This document shows, one piece after another, positions 6,305 through 9,126 of a stretch of DNA of 9,126 bases. Position numbers and translations under genes: made by a program. How positions within the stretch are numbered: position 1 is the stretch's first letter; every line of letters begins with the position of its first letter. Location of the stretch: the NCBI GenBank assembly GCA_937874815.1, contig CALNBW010000087.1, positions 1 to 9,126 on the forward strand, read 5' to 3'. The notes beneath the pieces are model-generated. The model saw nothing but the letters and a program-made list of their open reading frames with translations. It did not search any database and had not been told where the DNA came from. This DNA comes from an uncultured Bacillota bacterium (lineage in GTDB: Bacteria > Bacillota > UBA994 > UBA5500).

Positions 6305-7463
6305 CGGTGTTCATCATGCCCACGTAAGCAGGGCGATCGATATCCGGTGCCACCTCCAAAAGGTAGTTAGTAAAGCCAATCCAGTTACCGGAGATAGTTG
6401 CGCCAACCGTAGCGAAAACCAGTAAGCAAACGACAAACGCCAGACTCGCCCAACCGCTGTGCATCATCAAGCTAGCCACCAGGGCTAGGCCCGGCGTTAC
6501 CGATGCCACTAGAGTTACCAGTCTAATCACTGCCCGGTTGCCGTGCTTATCACCTAAGTAGCCCCAGAGCAAGCTGCCCAAGATACTACCAGCCATCTGC
6601 GCGGACAGAAAAATGCCAACCGTACTCTCAGCAAAGCCCAGCCTTTCCCGCGCAAAGACGACATAGAAAGGCAAAGCGAGATGAAAGCAAGATAGCAACA
6701 TCCGCGTAAACATCATCTGCTGAAACATGGGGTTACCACGCCAAATGACTGGCAGGCGACGCCAGTAGCTTGCCATGGTCGAGCCATGGCGGGCAGCGCC
6801 CTCGCGTTCCTTAACTAGCATGGTACCAGCAAAGGATATTACCAGGAAAACAAAGCCGACCAGCAGCAATATTGTGTAATTCAATGGGAAGCTAACGCCT
6901 GCTAACACTTCCCGTATGAAAAACCCGGCAATAAAAGCACCTATGCCACCTACCGCTTGCATGGTCGCGAAGAGGCGGCCTCGCCGCGCGCTTGGAATGC
7001 TCTTAGCCACCATATCGGTCCAGGGCACGCCACCAATGCCATCAGTAAAAGAAAACAAGCTGATGGCCAATAACAGACCAATCAATGCTAAGTTGGGGTT
7101 CTGTTCGGCAAAAAAGAAGATAGCGAACGCCATCAGCAAAACACTGAGGCGATTAATAATCCCATTGACTCGCAGTAATGGTTTCTTGTAGGGCAACCTC
7201 TCCGCATAGCCAGCTACGAAAAGTTGCGGCAATAGATAACCAGCGTTTCGAATAGTACTGGCCAAACCAATATATATGCTGTTGCTGGTTAATAGACTAA
7301 CCAGGCTTGGCAATAAGGTATTGGCCTCTAAGAAGGCCGCTCCAATAGCGAAGCAGACCCCATCTAAGACAAGGGAAGCGAAGTTCCAACGCGTTGTCTT
7401 ATCCATACCGGCGGAAAAATCTTGGCGTGGGCGAAACGGAATAATTCTGCCCTGCTTCTGCAT
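6207..7463 (-). CDS. MFS transporter, frameshifted near the C-terminus
   Basis: This 418-codon frame encodes a major facilitator superfamily membrane protein. About ten hydrophobic helices can be seen before residue 386. The segment GYLGDKHGNRAVIR (301-314), after the eighth helix, is a motif A-like loop, and VPWTDMVAKSIPSARRGRLF (146-165) is the matching loop of the first half. The central loop (about 217-248) is basic and rich in Trp and Arg. From residue 387 the reading frame departs from the family and ends early at 6207; the missing helices lie in the adjacent frame down to 6128. The ATG at 7463 has GGGGGTGA close upstream. The substrate is unknown, and nothing nearby ties it to the hydroxylase. 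If the frameshift is real, the protein lacks TM11-12 and is probably inactive. It could also be a sequencing error. Confidence 0.8.
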   Translation of the reverse strand: MQKQGRIIPFRPRQDFSAGMDKTTRWNFASLVLDGVCFAIGAAFLEANTLLPSLVSLLTSNSIYIGLASTIRNAGYLLPQLFVAGYAERLPYKKPLLRVNGIINRLSVLLMAFAIFFFAEQNPNLALIGLLLAISLFSFTDGIGGVPWTDMVAKSIPSARRGRLFATMQAVGGIGAFIAGFFIREVLAGVSFPLNYTILLLVGFVFLVISFAGTMLVKEREGAARHGSTMASYWRRLPVIWRGNPMFQQMMFTRMLLSCFHLALPFYVVFARERLGFAESTVGIFLSAQMAGSILGSLLWGYLGDKHGNRAVIRLVTLVASVTPGLALVASLMMHSGWASLAFVVCLLVFATVGATISGNWIGFTNYLLEVAPDIDRPAYVGMMNTGALYFFADYRWLVVAFCCARGAIRAHAGYRFG

Positions 7464-7514
7464 GCTGTCACCCCCGTCTGTATAGCAGCGACTTAGGCGC
7501 TAACTACCATTCAG

Positions 7515-7542
7515 TTTATCATGCGCGCCTTCTGAGCGGCAA
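7515..7542 (-). promoter_or_regulatory. Possible promoter of the MFS gene
   Basis: On the minus strand TTGCCG (7537-7542, 4 of 6 for -35) and GATAAA (7515-7520, 4 of 6 for -10) are 16 bases apart. They lie directly after the terminator-like hairpin of the upstream gene and about 50 bases before the ATG at 7463. Position supports the call more than the motif scores do. Confidence 0.3.
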
Positions 7543-7544
7543 CT

Positions 7545-7565
7545 AAGAAAGCTGCCCAAGGCAGC
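7545..7565 (-). terminator. Short terminator-like hairpin after the cyclic-di-GMP protein gene
   Basis: GCTGCC (7551-7556) pairs with GGCAGC (7560-7565) around a 3-base loop. On the minus strand TTTCTT follows, a broken T-tract. The site is about 70 bases beyond the stop codon at 7638 and just before the possible promoter of the transporter. The six-base stem makes it weak to moderate. Confidence 0.5.
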
Positions 7566-7600
7566 GCTACTAAGGCACGGCAGCAAGGCGGGGCGGGCGA

Positions 7601-7625
7601 TGTAATACGCCTTATACGGATTACA
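7601..7625. repeat. Imperfect 25-base inverted repeat after the HD-GYP gene
   Basis: TGTAATACG (7601-7609) faces CGGATTACA (7617-7625): TGTAAT pairs with ATTACA, then one mismatch, then two more pairs, around a 7-base centre. It starts 13 bases after the stop codon at 7638 on the minus strand. It could be an operator or a 3' mRNA stem; no T-tract follows. Confidence 0.4.
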
Positions 7626-7637
7626 GCTAAACACCAT

Positions 7638-9126
7638 CTATGTGATTACCTGCAAGAACGCGTCCACTATTTTCGGGTCGAACTGGGTGCCGGCGCAGCG
7701 GATGATTTCAGCCACGGCTTCCTCATGGCTTAGGGCAGCGCGGTAGGGCCGTGGTTGGGTCATGGCATCGTAGGCATCGGCCACTGCTAACAGGCGGGCC
7801 AGCAAGGGAATAGCCTCCCCCTTTAGCCCTTGAGGATAGCCACTGCCATCCCAGCGCTCATGGTGGCACAGTATGTATTGCGCTATAGGGGCCAATTCAT
7901 AGACGGATTGGGCTATACGGCACCCCATCTCCGGGTGACGCTTCATTTCTACCCATTCAGCTTCTGTTAGTGGCCCGGGTTTCTGCAGAATGCTGTCTTG
8001 AACACCTATTTTGCCTATGTCATGGAGTAAGCCCAGTAAGCGCAGCTCATCATGTTGGCTTCCCGGCAAGCCTAAGACATGACTCATCTGGTGGCAGAGT
8101 TCAGCAATACGTCGACCATGTTCCTCTGTTTCGCTACTCTTGCGATATAACGTTTCCTGCAGAGATTCCATAATGGCACTACGCATACTCGTGTTCTCAA
8201 GCAGCTTGCGCCGAAACATGCGATCTTCTGCCATAATCAATACCTGCTTCAGGCTGGTCTGCTGCTCAACCTTAGCCGCATATCCCAAAGAAATACTGGG
8301 CGCTCCCATGCCGTTGACCAAAGCACCGATTGCCGCACGGATGCGAACGCACAGCTCACCCGCCTCTTGTTCATCGGTTTCTGGTAACAAGATGACGAAC
8401 TCATCGCCGCCCCACCGGGCAATAATGTCACCGGGACGGCAGACCTCACGCAGGGCCTGGCTGATAGTCACCAGCAACCGATCGCTAACTGCGTGTCCAA
8501 AAATGTCGTTCATTATCGTGAAACCATTTACGTCTCCCATGATAATGGCAATGGGCACCAACCCGGTTGCATCTAGGCGTGCCATTTCCTCATCAAGAAA
8601 AGCACGGTTATATAAGCCGGTGAGTTTGTCATGGTAGCTCATATATACTAGCTCCGCTAAACGACGACGGGCGGCTTCCTCTGCCCATTTACGGTCAGTT
8701 ATGTCCATGATGATGCCCTCCAGTGCAACAACCTCACCTGTCGGTCCATAGACACCTCGCCCTTGCTCCCAGACCCATTTCTGCTCGCCGGAGGCCGTTG
8801 TGATCGTATATTCTTCCGTAAGTACTTCACCGGCCTTTAGGATTTTCTGCCATTTGGACCATAGATAAGGGCGATAATACTCATCAATCAGATCGTTATA
8901 GTTGACTTGCTTCTCCAACAGCTCTTCTGGATGGTATCCAGTTAGCTCATAACAGCCAGCAGAAAGAAAGAGCATCGTCCAATCCGGGTCGTTCAGACAA
9001 CGGTAGGCCAATCCTGGCAGGTTAGCAATCAAAGTGGCAAGCTGACGCTCGCTTTCGCGCAGGTTTTGCTCTGTTTGGTTAAGTGCAACAGTTTCTGTCG
9101 TAGCACTGGAAACAGGCTCTGGGTTA
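7638..9126 (-). CDS. PAS-GGDEF-HD-GYP cyclic-di-GMP protein, 5' end outside the window
   Basis: The frame stays open to the right edge: 31 codons precede the TTG at 9032 with no stop, so the true start lies beyond the window. At least 495 residues are present. A PAS domain (about 8665-9050) starts at LIANLPGLAYRCLNDPDW and ends with a PAC-like MDITDRK. A GGDEF domain follows with an intact active site WGGDEF (codon positions about 8397-8414) and an upstream RPGD that fits the inhibitory I-site, five residues before GGDEF. The C-terminal HD-GYP domain has HDIGK (near 8010-8024) and HHERWDGSGYP (near 7833-7865). The protein can therefore in principle both make cyclic-di-GMP and degrade it, under control of a PAS signal. 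A likely coiled-coil start (TEQNLRESERQLATL) precedes the PAS. GHxxGD is GHAVSD here. No link to the neighbours is visible. Confidence 0.93.
   Translation of the reverse strand, partial: NPEPVSSATTETVALNQTEQNLRESERQLATLIANLPGLAYRCLNDPDWTMLFLSAGCYELTGYHPEELLEKQVNYNDLIDEYYRPYLWSKWQKILKAGEVLTEEYTITTASGEQKWVWEQGRGVYGPTGEVVALEGIIMDITDRKWAEEAARRRLAELVYMSYHDKLTGLYNRAFLDEEMARLDATGLVPIAIIMGDVNGFTIMNDIFGHAVSDRLLVTISQALREVCRPGDIIARWGGDEFVILLPETDEQEAGELCVRIRAAIGALVNGMGAPSISLGYAAKVEQQTSLKQVLIMAEDRMFRRKLLENTSMRSAIMESLQETLYRKSSETEEHGRRIAELCHQMSHVLGLPGSQHDELRLLGLLHDIGKIGVQDSILQKPGPLTEAEWVEMKRHPEMGCRIAQSVYELAPIAQYILCHHERWDGSGYPQGLKGEAIPLLARLLAVADAYDAMTQPRPYRAALSHEEAVAEIIRCAGTQFDPKIVDAFLQVIT

Noticed and set aside
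6284..6311. Programmed ribosomal frameshift in the MFS gene
   Set aside because: CCCTTT and a run of six T are present, but no stimulatory structure or family precedent is visible; a mutation or sequencing error is simpler.
1..9126. CRISPR arrays, tRNA, rRNA and insertion sequences
   Set aside because: No regularly spaced repeats, cloverleaf sequences, rRNA blocks or transposase-like frames were seen; the remaining open frames are antisense or offset shadows of the genes listed.

Overview
The window looks like chromosome of an anaerobic Firmicute, most likely a Clostridia/Peptococcaceae-type organism. The reasons are a DUF1540 cysteine-motif domain (a family I know mainly from Firmicutes), strong purine-rich Shine-Dalgarno (SD) sites, use of TTG starts, and a molybdenum hydroxylase set of the kind common in that group. 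This placement is inference from gene content, not from a marker gene.

Layout. Positions 1-221 are a non-coding leader with a possible promoter and alternative RNA pairings. Positions 222-1085 (+) encode a MocA-type molybdenum cofactor cytidylyltransferase. It continues in frame into a DUF1540 domain that has its own internal SD and ATG. A short convergent spacer follows with a near-perfect 21-nt palindrome. Positions 1183-6016 (-) are a four-gene operon, read right to left: xdhC-like maturation factor, molybdopterin-binding large subunit, FAD-binding medium subunit, 2Fe-2S small subunit. The last three are tightly packed (a 4-nt ATGA overlap, then a 2-nt gap). The gap between xdhC and the large subunit holds a long, strong hairpin. 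Positions 6128-7463 (-) are an MFS transporter whose last two helices are displaced by a frameshift; a terminator-like hairpin separates it from xdhC. Positions 7638-9126 (-) are the 3' part of a PAS-GGDEF-HD-GYP cyclic-di-GMP protein that runs off the right edge.

How the genes fit together. The small, medium and large subunits form one molybdenum hydroxylase of the xanthine dehydrogenase/aldehyde oxidase family. Electrons would pass from the substrate at the Mo site through two 2Fe-2S clusters to FAD. The XdhC-like protein is expected to insert or sulfurate the cofactor. The MocA protein is expected to make the cytosine dinucleotide form of that cofactor, so the enzyme probably uses MCD. The substrate cannot be read from the sequence; the large subunit lacks the CO dehydrogenase active-site loop. 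The transporter and the cyclic-di-GMP protein show no evident link to the enzyme.

Most worth a second look are the MocA-DUF1540 in-frame fusion with an internal start, the xdhC/large-subunit intercistronic hairpin, the unusual domain order of the XdhC-like protein, and the transporter frameshift. No tRNA, rRNA, CRISPR array or insertion sequence was seen, and no gene-free stretch exceeds 300 bases.
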